Positions 34,231 through 52,990 of a stretch of DNA of 64,000 bases are shown here, piece after piece (positions within the stretch are counted from its first letter, which is position 1; each line of letters opens with the position of its first letter). Position numbers and translations under genes: made by a program. Origin of the DNA: Amoebidium appalachense (lineage: Eukaryota > Ichthyosporea); contig CAVNZM010000001.1 of assembly GCA_963693365.1 (NCBI GenBank), positions 17,794,001-17,858,000 on the forward strand, given 5' to 3'. Under the pieces are notes generated by a model. The model did not search any database. It worked only from the letters and a program-made list of their open reading frames with translations, and was not told the origin of the DNA.

Positions 34231-36534
34231 AAGTAGCTACTAGAACAAAGCTAGTAGGTCTCCCATGTAGTGTAGATTCAATTGAATGTGACGCTTGCTT
34301 GGTTTTGAAAGTCTTAGGCTAATAGCCGGTTAAAAGAATAATGCGTAAGGGTGTAATGGCGGGCTATAGGGCCTGCCGTCTGGAATAGAGCTGGTACAAT
34401 GTACATATAGGGCGACACATTTGTGTTGTTTTGAAATACAAAAACGGCTTTTTGCCGTTCTATGCCCGAATTTTGATCTGAAATCCTTCCACGGTAAATC
34501 TCACCGTCCCCCCCCCCCTCCCCTTGCTCCTCCCTATTTCATGCTAACGTGCACCATCTCTCTGCAACTATCCACTCTCTCCTCCGTGTGCTTGTCCGTA
34601 CACGTGTGTACGAGTCAAACCTCCCCAACTGCTTTTCCTCTGCCTTCCCCTTGCTCTCTCTCTATGCTTTTTCGCTTTCGCTTTTTTATGGTCTCCCCCC
34701 CCTACCCCCCCTTTCCCCCCTTTCCTGTATTCTTCTTGCTACCTTGCCGCAATTAATTTCACCCAACCACACTCACTTGTAAGCGTGTTCTATGTGCACT
34801 CTCTACGCCCGACCTGTAAAAGATAGATGGTGCGATGTTCCCGTTTCCTTATCCTTCCCTTCCCCCTTTCCTTCTCCCCCCCATCCTCTTCTCCTGTGTT
34901 TTTCAGCTGCTCTGCCGAACTACCTAGAGCCACCCGTCTCGCTTTTCGTATGCATGGTTGCGCTCTTGTCCGTATGTGACATACACAAGTTACAAGTTCA
35001 TCATATTATGTGTGCTTTTTGCTCTGCTTTGTGCCGCAAATATATGGCAACATATCTATCGGTTGTTCAAAAGTGTTCCACGTTGTGTGACCTGCAGAGA
35101 TGAGCGGGGAAGGGGGAGCAGGGGGATGGGGGGAGGGATGTTATGCGTCGTGGGCTAAAATGATTTCAGTTCTTTTAACATTAAGGTTCAGGCATGCCAT
35201 ATTTTTTCACATTTGTTATTATGCGCATGCACCGCACATACTCAGAGCATGCACCACAATAAGCATATACAGTGTAACAAATGGAACAGGCATGCACAAT
35301 GACTGTCACGCAAGGATGCATTCACTCTGCCAATGGGCACCGTAACACGATCGTTTGTCTACATCGTGTCACTGCCCTCTAGTATGTGTCCGTATTTCTT
35401 CCGGACAGGCCATTCTTATCATGTTCCAGCATACAACGCACAGGCCATTCTTATCATGTTCCAGCATACAAGACACAAAGAGCAATCCTTGCAGCATACA
35501 AACGAACTTGCAAACACACACCATCGATAATTGCACACTCTTCGCCCATGTGCACACACACACCCAACCAACCACACACACACACACACACACAAACCAA
35601 GTTACACCAGACACAGGCACCCACACGCACACATTGTGGCACAGCCACCCACCCTGCGGACACGGCACAAACAAAACAATGCAGTGCGAATAGATAGGCA
35701 CACATGATGGCATGCACTGCCTCACAACCAGACACAACAAGCTCACACCATACCACACACAGGCACACACGCGCACACGCTGGCACACAGTGGCACACTC
35801 ACCCACCCTACAGACACAGCAAACACTAAAGCACCCTGTGCATTCACCGACACACGTTGCCCGGTACCACGATCAGCCACACCAATTTGGTTACACTAGA
35901 CGCATCAACTCCGCCCCGCCGTCACCCCCCCCCCCCCCCCCCCCCCCCCCCCCTTCCTCTCCTTTCCTCCCTTCGTTCTCAAACCTCTTCCCCCCCCTCT
36001 TCGTTCTCATGCCCTCCTCTGTTAGAGTTTGTGTATGTGTAGTCGACAAGTGTGCCGGCAGGTCTGCTTCTTTCCAGTGTTCTCCCTCTGGCGCTTTTTC
36101 CTCCTCCTGTCCTTTCCTTTTCTTCTTTTCAGCTTGCTCGTTTTCTTTCTCATTTCTTTCTCTCTCAATCGCTCCGCGTGCTGGGGGAGGGGGAGGGGGG
36201 AGGGGGAGGGGGGGGGGGGGGGGGGGGTGGCGGCTTCGCTCTTGGTTTAGTAGTCACTTGCTCTAATATAATGGTAACACCCCCTCCCCCCTCCCCATTT
36301 CCGGCAGACATCCGGCGGCGTAGCTTTCCGTTCGAAGACGTTAAAGTTCCGCCCTCGTAAGCGTGTTACTACCCTGCGGCGTGGGTCAAATATCATATTT
36401 TCTCCTCTGATCGCGAATTCTGCGGCCTTCGGGACTTAATTCTTTCCAGCTGGTGTAGTATGTTAGCCAGGGAAGTATCGACTTAGGTAGCGACGGGGGA
36501 GCTTCCCAGAAGCCCAGTCTCCTGAGTTCCTATC
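34231..36534. other. Intergenic, CT-rich and CA-rich; no gene recognised
   Basis: Holds CT-rich stretches (34500-34900), a 31-bp near-tandem repeat (CCATTCTTATCATGTTCCAG at about 35409 and 35442), CA-rich DNA at 35550-35820, a C-run at 35927-35953 and a G-run at 36210-36227. Confidence 0.5.
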
Positions 36535-36863
36535 TATATTTTTCTTGTTTCTGCTTACTGCTGCAACTTTAACCCCCGGCCTTTCCCACTGCCCTTGCCT
36601 GCATAAGTAACCCTGCTCGTCTCTGATCAAGACGGGTGACCCACACATGTTCAAGTGAAACAGTATCTGAGTTGGATTTCGTTAACAAGGTGGATGGGTC
36701 GAAACTCGGGAACTGTGGATGACGTGGCCCCCCCCTGAGGATGGGCTCTGCTTATTATGCATACTCTTTATGTATGGTTTGCATTCTGCATCGTGTTATC
36801 CGTTGTTCTTGTGTACTTCGTACTTTATGACGCATTCAAACCCCCCTCCCCCCCCCCCCCCCC
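36535..36863 (+). repeat. SINE-like interspersed repeat, copy B
   Basis: Nearly identical to 30177-30492 over its whole length, ending ATGACGCATTCAAA and then a C-tract. The flanks differ from copy A, so the shared unit is a dispersed element rather than a large duplication. Confidence 0.85.
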
Positions 36864-36994
36864 AAAAGTCGAAGTCTCCCCCTGCCCCTCCTCCCCCCTC
36901 CCCCCCAGCCCCCCTCTATCTTTGAAATCCGTCTATCTTATCTTCTCTCCTCCCTCCCGAGCCCCTCCCTCTCCCTTTCTCTATCTCTATCTCT

Positions 36995-37040
<46 letters not shown>

Positions 37041-37044
37041 CCCC

Positions 37045-37075
<31 letters not shown>

Positions 37076-37099
37076 GTTCTCTCGCTCTCTCTCACTCTC

Positions 37100-37165
<66 letters not shown>
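36995..37165 (+). repeat. (CT)n microsatellite with a C-run
   Basis: Two (CT)n tracts separated by a C-run, with minor interruptions. Confidence 0.95.
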
Positions 37166-37357
37166 CCTCCCTCCCTCCGCTCCCCCCCCCCCTCCCCCCC
37201 TTCCCCCCCTTCTCTCACCCCCCAAATCCCTTGCTCGTTTTTCGGGCCCCGGCCCTCTCCCCATCAGCACCAAATCCACCGAGGAGGGCCCCGGGATCGA
37301 TGCCATAGTCACCATTCGTCATCTCGACACCATTTGGGAAAACAGCTGGGAATGCCC

Positions 37358-37587
<230 letters not shown>

Positions 37588-37589
37588 GA

Positions 37590-38711
37590 GACGTGGTGCC
37601 ATGCTCTGTTCGGTCTCAGGCCTGTTTCTGTATAAAGCCGGGCGACTCCGAACTGAAGAGACATCCAATGAAATCCAATCAGCTTCCCGTTTACAATCAG
37701 CATCAGCCAATCCTTCTTATTTTTATTTTATTTTATCCCGTTTCACTCCCGGCGAGGCAGTGCCTCAGGCAGTCAGGTCTTCCGCCTAGACACAGATCGT
37801 ACTGTATAGCTAGCACACTTATAAGTCAGGATTCTAATTGACCCCAACTGGCACTATTTTTAGTTACGCCTTATCCCACGGTTCTAGCCGCAGCAACGCT
37901 AGTGGGGAAGTGAGCACAGCTCACTTTAACAACACCAGCCGGGAGCGACCCGGGACACATACACAAACATAAAGACTTGAAAGGGGAAGACCCCATGCCC
38001 AGGACGCTGACCCGAACCGTGGCCGGTGACTCGGATTGGTCTCCCACTTGAACGTTGGGCTGGGATGCCAAAGCGGCGCGCCGTCGACGTCAGAGGGCCG
38101 GTGCTGTTCATGACATCATGTCTTGCGGCCGGATGATAACAAATTGGTGGTGCTGCTTGAAGTGGTCTGGGGTGATGGCTTCTAGGGGGCGGCCAGGCCG
38201 GTGGACCGTCAGAAAAATCGGAAGTAACCAGGATCGATCCTGCGACTTTGAGCTTTGGCCCCGGCCCGAAAAGCTAAAAGAAACCCCCTATGATGGTAAA
38301 GTGTTGCAAAAAAAGCAGATTATTGGATTGCCTGCTCGTTGTGTGCGGTTTACTGAGAACGTGGTTGGGTATCGATGGCACAAGTGCCTCAACGTTGTAC
38401 GTATACCGTGTATGTCGTAAGTCGCGGCAGTAGACATAATAAGTTATTATCCATCGCATTGTGCTCGTGCGAACGGTCGTAATTATAAATCACTGAAGGT
38501 CGTGGAAACGAAAGAACTTCCTGATCGTCTAATAAGGACGTAACGGTTGTACATGGGTGAAAAGTTTGCTGTTGCATTTCGAATTCGAAACCGTCATCAC
38601 AAGCAGCTGCATGATACAGTGACTGCATCAATCTCAAAAAGGATGTCTTCTGTAGCTACACCGTGATACTTGACATATGTGGATCCGGAACAAACTACAC
38701 TTGTCAAAGAG

Positions 38712-38751
<40 letters not shown>

Positions 38752-38915
38752 TTCCCTCCCTTCCCCTGAGTCCTCCCCCATGGCCACCCACCCACCCGGC
38801 CCCACCGAAGCCCCCGGGGCCGGCGCCCCTCTTCCTCTCGTTCCCCATATCAATTTGTTCCAAGTACCCGGTTTCCACTATATAAAGGTTCCCCTTTGAA
38901 ATTTCTCCTCCCTCA

Positions 38916-38984
<69 letters not shown>

Positions 38985-40509
38985 CTCGGTACCCCTGGCC
39001 CCTCAGCTCCTCCTTAGAAAGACGGTACTGTGCGTAAGTGTGGCGGCGGAGCTTACATGCCGCAAAGCTTTAAGAATGTAGGCTCACTGAGTTATGGCTT
39101 CTTTTATGAACGTTCGAATTCGCGGAGGAGTCGGACTGAGGGGCCACATCCACGCGCGCCGGGGTGTTAGCTATGATTCGCAACTGGCCCATCGAAGCCT
39201 TGCAGGGAAGTTGCAGCTATTATAACTAATATAATTAGCACTGAAAACGTGATAGTAGTAGCTACCACGAGGGTCGGGCCCATGGCCCGCAAAGGTTCTC
39301 AATAAGGGAAAAAGTAGAAATAAAAAGACATTCATATAGACCCACTGCCCACATGCTACAGCCCTGCACGCACGCAGTGCGAGCCATTTCAAGTCACGTG
39401 ATGCGTGCACGGTGCAGAACACAGAAGCACGTGTCGTGTGCACGGGTTTACTGAACCACCAGCACCTGAGCACGTGGCAGCCTGGCCGTTCCACTATTTG
39501 ATTGGTTGTAACGCCACCGGCACAGTGAATAAGCCAATGAAAAGTTTGTTGATTGTGGTACACAGACTCTGAACGCGTAGTTTCAGAGTTTTGGAAGCTT
39601 TCATGCCCAAATTTTGTGGAATTTATTCATTTTAAAAGCGTGAGGGGTAAAATTTTGTGAATTTTTTTTGTGCTTTCTGTTGATTTTCCCCCTCTTTCAA
39701 GGAGAAATCTATCTTGCCGGGTCACGGTAGTACGGTACCACCTTAAGGAGTGGTGCCTGTTTAGCCAATCATTCACAACTGGAGGAGGGTAATTGATTAG
39801 CCAACAGATCTCAGATCACTCCAAATCAGGGCAACATCAGGGTACTAAAAAAAAAAATAATAAATAGTAATATTATGTAAGATTTTATATATTATAAATA
39901 ACCAAAAAGTTGTCTATTATTTTAGACTTTACTTGAGACCAAAAATGTATGTTTACATTCTATCTCATATTAGCTGCTGATCAAAGTATTTGCACTCCTT
40001 AACAACCAGTCTAGGGAGACAGTCAGCATGCCACAGACGCTTCGGCAGACGGACTGCCAACAACCAACACCATCAAACATGCGACTTAGTGCCTTCTTCA
40101 ATCCAAAAAATCGAACAGCAGAAAACCCAATCTAGCTGATGACTAGTGTGTTAAATTCACGACGCTGTATGCAGACACTTAGCTTGGTTTGTTGTCAGCC
40201 ATAGGGAAAAGCCAACCCCTGCCACGCAGTGCATGACGAAAGACCCGAATTCATTGAAGTTGAGCCAAAAGTCACATGCAGAGCCTATAATTACTAATAT
40301 TCACTCGTTGCACTTGTGCTCTGTAAACAAATTGAGCAAAAAAGAAATGTTTCTTTGACATTTGCACAGGTAAAGGGGCTACGGGCAGAGTAGTTTTTGT
40401 GGGTCTTAGCGTCTCGTACTTGTTTCTCAAAGTATCGCAGTCGTTTACGTTTCCTTAACAGTGAAAACAACCCAAACCCACAAGGTTTTAACCAAATTCA
40501 CACACAAAA
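37590..40509. other. Intergenic; no gene recognised
   Basis: Contains two long C-runs (38714-38750 and about 38919-38947, the second followed by a long A-run). Frames such as 38055-38420 show no family pattern. The last 500 bp would contain the promoter of the coiled-coil gene. Confidence 0.5.
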
Positions 40510-44862
<4,353 letters not shown>

Positions 44863-45131
44863 AATGGATGGGTGATTTTTTACATTTCATCTCCATTTTA
44901 ATAAAAAATTTACTTTTTTTTTTCCGGGGGGGGGGGGGGGGGGGGGAGACTGATGGGTATGGGCAGGTGGGGGTTTTTTTTTTTGTGTGTATGTGCCTGT
45001 GCGTGGGTGCCCTTCTAGAGAGATGGATTTGGGGGGGGGGGAGGGGGGGGGGGGGAGGGGGGGGGGGGGGGAGGGGGGAGGGGCATGGATGTCTGGCCAG
45101 GCTTTCATAACACACTGATTGGTACAGCAAT

Positions 45132-45179
<48 letters not shown>

Positions 45180-45851
45180 GACGTGTATAATTTTGTGGCA
45201 GAAAAAGGGGGGGGGGGGGGGGGGGGGGGGGGGAAGATAATGGGTGTGGACACTCCAGACTTCGGGCAAATTAGTTGGTCTTGCAAGGTCCTGTATTGTT
45301 TTCTTGCATGATCGGATTGAAAGGGAAAAGGGCGGTACTATAACTTCACCTTTTTCCTTTGGAACTACGGTTTTGTTTTTTGTTTCTGGATAAAATCTGT
45401 GCTGAACTTGCTACTAGTGTCCAACACCAGGTGTGACTAGCTGAAGTACTCTGATAAGATTTCAGTACTTTGTCTTTTTTTCGGCAGATAAAACGTAATG
45501 TATCATGTTTCTGAAAGGCGGAGCCTACCTACTATGCTAAGCCTTTACGGTAGCTTTTCACGGCCTCATTTTTTTTGCCTTACTTGAAATTCACGGTGGT
45601 TTCAATTGTGTGCAGCATGTTTGGACTAGTGCGTACCATGAATATTTTTTTTTCTTTTGACTGGATATTCCGAATCTCAGAATTTTTTTATTTTCATAAT
45701 GACTTTATTGATATGCTCAGCAAAATAGAAGCCATCGAGATATCACCGATATCTCGGAGAAGAAAATACAAAAGCCCTCACTCTCGGATACGGAGGAGAT
45801 AACGACTTAAATAATCATACACCCTAGAAAACTCGTTAAACATACCGTGGT
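44863..45851. other. 3' flank of the coiled-coil gene; no gene recognised
   Basis: An AATAAA hexamer lies at about 44899, 37 bp after the stop codon, a good candidate poly(A) signal. Beyond it are G-rich tracts (44925-45080), (GT)n at 45134-45176 and a G-run at 45207-45233. The rest is unassigned. Confidence 0.5.
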
Positions 45852-46474
45852 TCAACAGATAGTCAATAGACGTAATATCAGGATATCTAAATAAGCCAGT
45901 CTTCTAATTTTTAACGGAATAATCTGAGATAAATAAATACATCTATCTAAGTGTTTACGAGAAAAAGGTCCTGCGCAAAAGTGGCACAAACATTTATGGA
46001 AACAAAGGTTACAGCACCAAAATAAACATTTCCAAGCTATATCACAAGGAGGGGTTAGGATTGCAAAATCGGTAAGTGTGGTAGGTTTACGAGAGGAAGG
46101 ATAAATATAAGTAGCTAATTTACACAACGATTGTAAAGAAAATAGACGAGTCTCTAATATAAAAAGAAGCACAGGCTCAAGAGCCCTACCATGATACTCT
46201 TTATCACAATGATGAAGCAAAGGATATTGAGTATGAAACCAAGTAACATACTGCTGATAACTAGTAGAAGAGAAAAATAAAGGAGATAAGTATTTAAAAG
46301 GATATCTCGGAATGGGATCACAACGATGAAGCAAAGGATATTGAGTATGAAACCAAGTAACATACTGCTGATAACTAGTAGAAGAGAAAAATAAAGGAGA
46401 TAAGTATTTAAAAGGATATCTCGGAATGGGACATACTGCTGAAAACTAAAAAAAAAACTTTCCGGAATAGCCAA
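45852..46474 (-). CDS. Cys-rich ORF related to the 57.4-kb ORF, with internal duplication
   Basis: The frame 46334-45852 encodes 160 residues and can be extended upstream through a duplicated segment. The region LLFILETRLFSLQSL, then IAWKCLFWCCNLCFHKCLCH-FCAGPF-x-R-x-x-L-x-RC and SQIIPLKIRRLAYLDILI aligns with RYLFALRVESLPVL, MSWRCNRCLVSPARMCNMCG and LPQYIRYKMTVLDHLI of the ORF at 57353-57826. The paired Cys suggest a zinc-binding knuckle. A 114-bp (38-codon) unit is repeated in tandem upstream (46211 and 46325). No known family is recognised. The end is shortened relative to the relative, so it may be a pseudogene. Confidence 0.4.
46206..46438 (-). repeat. 114-bp in-frame tandem duplication
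   Basis: Anchor GATGAAGCAAAGGATATTG occurs at 46211 and 46325. The copies differ at a few bases only, and 114 bp keeps the frame. Confidence 0.95.
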
Positions 46475-46686
46475 GGCATCCGATCCTTGACTACCCCGGT
46501 TGGAGTTATAGCTTAAAGGGTCATTTATAACTTATATGGTCTTGCTTTCATTGCTTTATTGGCTCGACTCACACTACACAATACCGGATCGGATCGTCCC
46601 AAATTACACAAACCCGACCCACTGGACCGAATCCACTAGAAGCTACTGCTACCGAGGGAGCACACACCCCCAGACACACACACACA

Positions 46687-46689
<3 letters not shown>

Positions 46690-46729
<40 letters not shown>

Positions 46730-46815
46730 ATGCCCGTGTGCAGATATCTATGTTATGTGCGTCTGCGCGCGCAGGCGTGTGTGTGGTGTGCGCGTGCGCA
46801 CATGTGTGTGTTTGT

Positions 46816-46897
<82 letters not shown>

Positions 46898-46938
46898 TCT
46901 GTGTGTGTGTGTGTGTGTGTATGTGTGTGTGTGTGTAG
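46690..46938 (+). repeat. Poly-C (about 39 nt) and (GT)n cluster
   Basis: C-run at 46690-46728, then GT-rich sequence, then (GT)n at about 46825-46936 with a few interruptions. Confidence 0.95.
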
Positions 46939-46939
46939 T

Positions 46940-47343
46940 GGTGATGTAGGTTTGCTAGCTTATAATTTTTCGGAAGAAGATGTGCCAAAGTTTATGTTTA
47001 TTACCTAGTAATCTTGGCCATGTTCAGTCTCTGACTGAGCAAACCCTTGCAGAAATCTACGTGGTTGCGGATATTAACAGCTCTGGTGTTCTTGATTTTC
47101 GCGTGTCTGCTGCAACCGGCCGGGCAGCGGGGTACGCTGGCATGGCGTAGTCTTTAGGATTGGTGCCTAGCCCACATCCGTCCTTAAGATGTAGTCCTGC
47201 TGGGCGGGGCACATATGATAATCCTATGTATTCAGATGAGGTGGATTATGGTTAGCTATCCGTTCTTTGTATACTAGTGCATGCACGACCGCCACGGGTG
47301 TCTGTAATAGTGAGGGTAATATGTTGATGATAATGTTGTTGAT
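46940..47343. other. Probable 5' part of the second chromovirus, not recognised
   Basis: No protease or gag motif could be read in any frame. A 5' LTR matching 51343-51629 was looked for between 46500 and 47340 and not found. Confidence 0.35.
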
Positions 47344-50300
47344 ATGGAGCTGGATGACGGTTTGGGGGTTGAACCCCCCTCTCGCCAGCATCCTGCTCCA
47401 ATAAATCTGCCACATTTATCGGCGACCCCTTTAGTAGATACCCCCACTTTTCAAACAGAGTCAGGGGCCACTGTGATCACTGACTCTGCACCGATAGGTG
47501 TTGGCTCTCCGGGTACCCATAATGGGACCCGTGAAGCCCAACCACAGACAGCACCCACCGCCACCCACCGTATACCATGGAAATTTAGTTTTCCTGAGTA
47601 TACCCCAAAATTAAAAGCGTGTGTTTCCTCATTTTTGGATAAGCATTATGATGTGTTTTTTTAAAATGAGCATGACTATGGCAGACTGCATGGGTTCGAG
47701 GCCACTTTAGACACAGGTGACCATCCACCAATCAAAGTGAAGCAATGGCGCCTAGAGAAAGTAAAGTTAGAAGCGGCACAGAAAATTGTAGATGAAATGA
47801 TTGAAAAGGACGAAGCAGAGCCTGCAGAAGGTTCTCCTTGGCAGTTCCCTATTTCTTAGTGCCAAAAAACCAACCTGGCCAATTCAGGATGGTCCAGGAT
47901 ATGCGGAAATTAAATGAATTCTTCGTAAAGACTCATATCCCCTCCCTAATATTACTGAAGAATTGGAACGTGCACAAGGTGCACGCATTCTTACAAAGTT
48001 TGATACGGATCGTGCATTTTGGCAAATGTATTATGATAAAGAATCGCGCCCAAAAACGGCGTTCGCTTATTTAATTTAGGCAATAAGCTGTACCAATATA
48101 AAGTTATGGTTATGGGTGCTAGTAATAGCCCCCCTACTATCATGCGTGCAATGCATTGGGTGTTAAAAGACCACCTAGATGATTGCATTATTTGTATTGA
48201 TGGTCTTATATTTTATGCGCAGACAGAAGATGAATTATTTTCGAAAATGGATGCTGTCCTTACTACACTAGCTAAGCATAACCTCAGCTCGATGCTAGTA
48301 AGGCAGAGATCGCGGTACCATGATCATCTATCGAAGCCTTAGGGCACATTTTATCTGCAGATGGTATTATGATCCATCCTAAGCGCATAAAAGCAGTTGC
48401 AGAGTGGCCTATTCCTAAAACGGTCACCCAATTGCGACAATTTTTAGGTGTCACAAATATCTCAGGTGATATATTAAAAATTACGCGTGCATGGCCGCAC
48501 CCTTAACAAAATTAACGGGTGGCCACGCAGCGAAGAAATTAAATATAGAAAAAGATAGCACACAGCTGCAAGCATTTTATCATTTACGCACTGAACACTC
48601 TTACCAAACCACCTGTGCTTGTGCTTCCTTATTTTAGTAAAGATGCGGGTGAGTTTGTCGTTAGGACAGATGCGTGCGCTATCTCTATGGGGGGCTGCCT
48701 ATACCAGACCCAAGCCGATGGGTCTCTGCGTGTGGTGGCATATTTTTCCAAATTATTTCCCCCCACAGAAAAACGTTATTCCACCAGTGAGAGGGAAGCT
48801 TAGCCTTAGTATATGCTCTCACACATGAGTGGAGAGTATATCTCTATGATCGGAAATTTCGCGTATATACGGATCATAAGCCGAATTTATGTATTACTGG
48901 GGGCACACGTATTGCTAACAATAGGATTTATCGCTGGGCTGCAAAGCTGCAAGGCTTTGACTTCCAGTTATTTTATAAAAAGGGTTCTGACTTTCCGGAA
49001 GCTGATGGCATCAGTCGCATTCCTTATGCAGCTGAGGACCAATCAGACGAACCGCCTGCAGATCACTCTCAGGAAGCAGATAGATGGGTGCATTATGATA
49101 AAACTTTGATGATACTGAGTTAGAGCGTGTAGTAGTCTCGTCAGTTCATTTTCCTGACTCAGATTCCTACACTACTCCTTCTCACGCCCCTATGCCTTTG
49201 CAAGCGCATGTCGCAGCATGCTTACCATATTTGGGTATATCCGCCACCCATATTCACATAAACCTTTCTCCGCCAGCGGACGGTCTCTGAGAAATTAGTT
49301 TAGAAGGGTCCCTTCGTTCGGTGATGGTTAAACAGAGAGCGGATGTGAATTCTCTTGATGTAGTGCAGGTTCCCCTGCATACAGAAGAAGATTCGCATGT
49401 TTTTTACCTTAATAATTTTGCTTCCAAAAATGGCAATACCTCTCAAAATCCCCCTTCGCATCCTGTGCAGATGGCTGCCTTAGCTGGGGCTGGCTACCAG
49501 AGAGATGCGATAGTAGCAGCACAACGTAATGATCCCCTATGTGGTGATATCATTACTTTGCTGTCTACAAAAGTCCCTGGGGGTTCCAAAAAGCATGAAT
49601 ACATGCAAAAACTAACGCAAAATATCACACGGAACAACACTTCTCCCTTAGAAAATATGGAAGAAAATGTACAGGACGCCACACCACGTATTAGTAATGC
49701 GAAGAGGAGAAAACTCGCTCGCATTGCTCGTCACTGTTTTGTGGAAAATAATGTCTTATATTATTTTTCTCCGGATGGTAGAAAGTTGTTCGTTCCTGAG
49801 GTCTTATATCACGAATTATTAGAGAGTGTGCACGATAAGATGGGCCATTTTGGTGTGCATCGCACGTTAAAGGCGCTGCGCGCGTATTATTGGCCAGGTA
49901 TGAGTAGGTATGTGCATAGGTGGGTGCGCTCGTGTGTTGGGTGTCAGGCCCGTAATTCTGACCCACACATGAATGTTAGACCATCCCCACCTCCATCCCT
50001 CACTCCTACAAAATTATTCGAAAGAATAAGTATTGATACGATCGTGCCCTCTAAACCTTACAAAAATGGAAATACCAAAATTGTCTTTATTATTGATATT
50101 CCTACTAGATAGGCATAAGCCTTTGCGGTAACCGATGAAACGGCTGCCACAATTGCTCGGCTTATCTTGGACAAGTTTTGTTATGTTTATGGCCCACCTA
50201 GGTCATTATTGTCTGACCGTGGTGCAAAATTTCTTTCGGAGATAGTGCTAGAGCTGTGTAAAATGTTGAATATCACAAAACTTAACACAGCAGCTTATCA

Positions 50301-51190
50301 CCCTCAAACTAATGCCATAAATGAACGGTCCCACAGACCTATTAATGATGCCATTAGTAAGTATGTGAATTTGGATGGACATGATGGGGATGAATATCTA
50401 GCTCCCGTTATGTTTGGGTATATAGTTACCCCACATGCGGCTACTGGGTATTCACCATATTATCTCGTATTCGGGCAACATCATCCTACCCTTTTTCCGG
50501 ACGTCTCAGGCTCTTTTGCCTCCTGGGGAACCCATGAAGCAACCAGATCTAGAGTACACTGCTCTAAGGGAAAAAGCGATATGGCAAATTCAGATTGTGC
50601 GGCATATGCAAATGAATAAGCCACCTGAATATGCTAAGAATAATTCGCAAAAATCAGATCAAGTTGCGAAAATTCGCAAATTTTTCAGAGGAGGCCCAGT
50701 GATGATCAATGCTTCTGAGCATCCCGGTAAATTTTTCCCTCGTTGGCACCACGGATTCGAGGTGGTCAAGCAAGTGGGAGAACTAACTTATCGTGTCAGA
50801 AATAAGCAAGATTTAAATGATATTCGTATTCTCAATGTTAATGATATTAATCTAGAAGTGCCTCTCTCTGTACGTGGTGTTATGCCCAACAATGATAACC
50901 TCCCTGTGACTGGTCAGTCACACGGCTGGAATATCGTTGCAGATGATGAAGTAGAAATAGAGGCCAGTCTAGATATGAAGATAGAACACCCAGATTCCTT
51001 ACGAAACCGGCGTGCTCTACCTACACAGAAATATCTGGTCCGCCTTAAAGCTGACCGTGATAATCCTGTGTGGATGGATAAAACACAGTTGAGGTCATGT
51101 GCAAAATTAATTGCTGAATTTGAGTCTAAATTTGATCCGACACAAGTCCCTCTTCCCCACGTGCAGGAAGAGCAGGACTTGCCCGTATAA
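47344..51190 (+). pseudogene. Ty3/gypsy chromovirus pol: RT, RNase H, integrase, chromodomain
   Basis: Order along the plus strand: RT start (HGFEATLDTGDHPPIKVKQW at about 47690), PYFLVPKNQPGQFRMVQDMR (47850), KFDTDRAFWQM (about 48000), and CIDGLIFY (about 48197) where the second catalytic Asp of the usual YxDD is Gly. RNase H follows (FVVRTDACAISMGGCLYQ to YTDHKPNL and ADGISRIPY, 48650-49030). The integrase has a zinc-binding HxxxH-CxxC region (HDKMGHFGVHRTL, CVGCQAR), then SIDTIVP, LLSDRGAKF and NAINERSH with D-35-E spacing. A chromodomain-like end (KYLVRLKADRDNPVWMD) closes it at about 51090. Several frameshifts and stops show it is dead, though 49321-50112 and 50435-51190 remain long open stretches. 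Confidence 0.93.
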
Positions 51191-51342
51191 AATTTAGCAC
51201 CTGGCTATGATTGGTTCGTTAGGAACCATTCTCCACAACACAGATCGTAAGCTGATGCTTATGACTATATGTCGTTTTCTGACACACATATCTCAACCTA
51301 TCACTCACTCCTTCGAGGACGAAGGATCTTAAGGGGGGGGTA

Positions 51343-51629
51343 CTGTGGTGTGATTGCGCCATATGGGGTAAAATACCATCAAATAGTAGCCAATAGGATA
51401 CGAGCCTGGCGCTCCATGTATAGATGAGGTATTCAATGAGTGCGCCTACGTGTCCTGGAGACACCTTCCCGGACATCAGCCTGCGCTCTGTGCTGTGCAG
51501 AGGGCCGATAGTAAAGGGGTAGGGAAACGAGTGAGTCCCCGTTAACCCCCAGTGTTGGTGTCGCGTTGCCTTTTCCCCTATAATTCCGTTCAAAGAACCC
51601 ACTTCAACACACGTATACACACTAGAGAC
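51343..51629 (+). repeat. Putative 3' LTR of the chromovirus
   Basis: After a GAGGACGAAGGATCTTAAGG-type purine tract (about 51314-51340) the sequence starts TGTGGTGTGATTGCGCC and could end at GAGACACAACA (51629), giving TG...CA ends. It is followed by a C/CT microsatellite. No second LTR copy was found in the window, so the right end is a guess. Confidence 0.45.
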
Positions 51630-51649
51630 ACAACACCCCCCTCTTGCTC

Positions 51650-51815
51650 TCTATCTCTCTCTCTCTCTCCCCCCCCCCCCCCCCCCCCTTCCCCCCTTCC
51701 CTCCCCCCCCCCCCCCTCTCGCTCTCTCTCTCTCTCCCCCCCCCCCCCCCCCCCCCGCCTACCCCCCCCCTCCTCCCTCCCTCTCTCTCTCTCCCCCTAA
51801 CCCTCCCCCCCTCCA
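51650..51815 (+). repeat. (CT)n and poly-C cluster
   Basis: Alternating CT tracts and C-runs with no coding content. Confidence 0.95.
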
Positions 51816-51849
51816 CCCTGCCCCCTGCAGAAGTCGTGTGTTGAGACAA

Positions 51850-52370
51850 AAATCATGCCGGTTTATTCCAAACCGTCGTCCTAATTGGGTGGTTACCGAG
51901 CCCCAGGGAGTCAACTTTACCAACAGTACAGACTGAGTCCGATTCAAGTACAGACATGGCGGAATGTCTTAGACACTAGTGAGGCCTTTTTTTGTGACAT
52001 TTAGAGAAACTCCGGAAAAACATCCAGACTTTCGGCTTTCGTCGCCTACTACTTTTCTTGCCCGGCAAAACCAGAAGTATCGAATGCGTTAGTATGGTAA
52101 GTTAAGATTGGTCGCTTTGGGAAAAGTAATAGTTGACGTTACTTAGTCTATGTGTTTGTGAGCCGTACCTTGCGCCAGTGGTTGAGCTGGCGCTAGAAGA
52201 CTGACGGAAACATTTATGTGGCTACGCATCATAATAATGAGAACCGAAAACATATTCGATCTACCCAAATGCAGACACACGCGCCCCCGGGCCACATAAA
52301 CAATTGCAAGTACGTGTACTATGTCACACAGTCACACGAATGTACATAAACACACAGACACACAGTGTCA
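51850..52370. other. No gene recognised
   Basis: Mixed unique sequence between two low-complexity blocks. No domain or RNA gene was seen. Confidence 0.45.
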
Positions 52371-52394
52371 CGTGACGCAGACTAAACAGACAGA

Positions 52395-52990
<596 letters not shown>

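Noticed and set aside
38215-38275. Possible tRNA or tRNA-derived SINE from a GGATCGATCC box
   Set aside because: Neither strand gives an acceptor stem, D-arm or plausible anticodon arm.
38055-38420. 121-residue frame as a gene
   Set aside because: No family pattern, no splice or promoter support, and a minus-strand frame overlaps it equally well.
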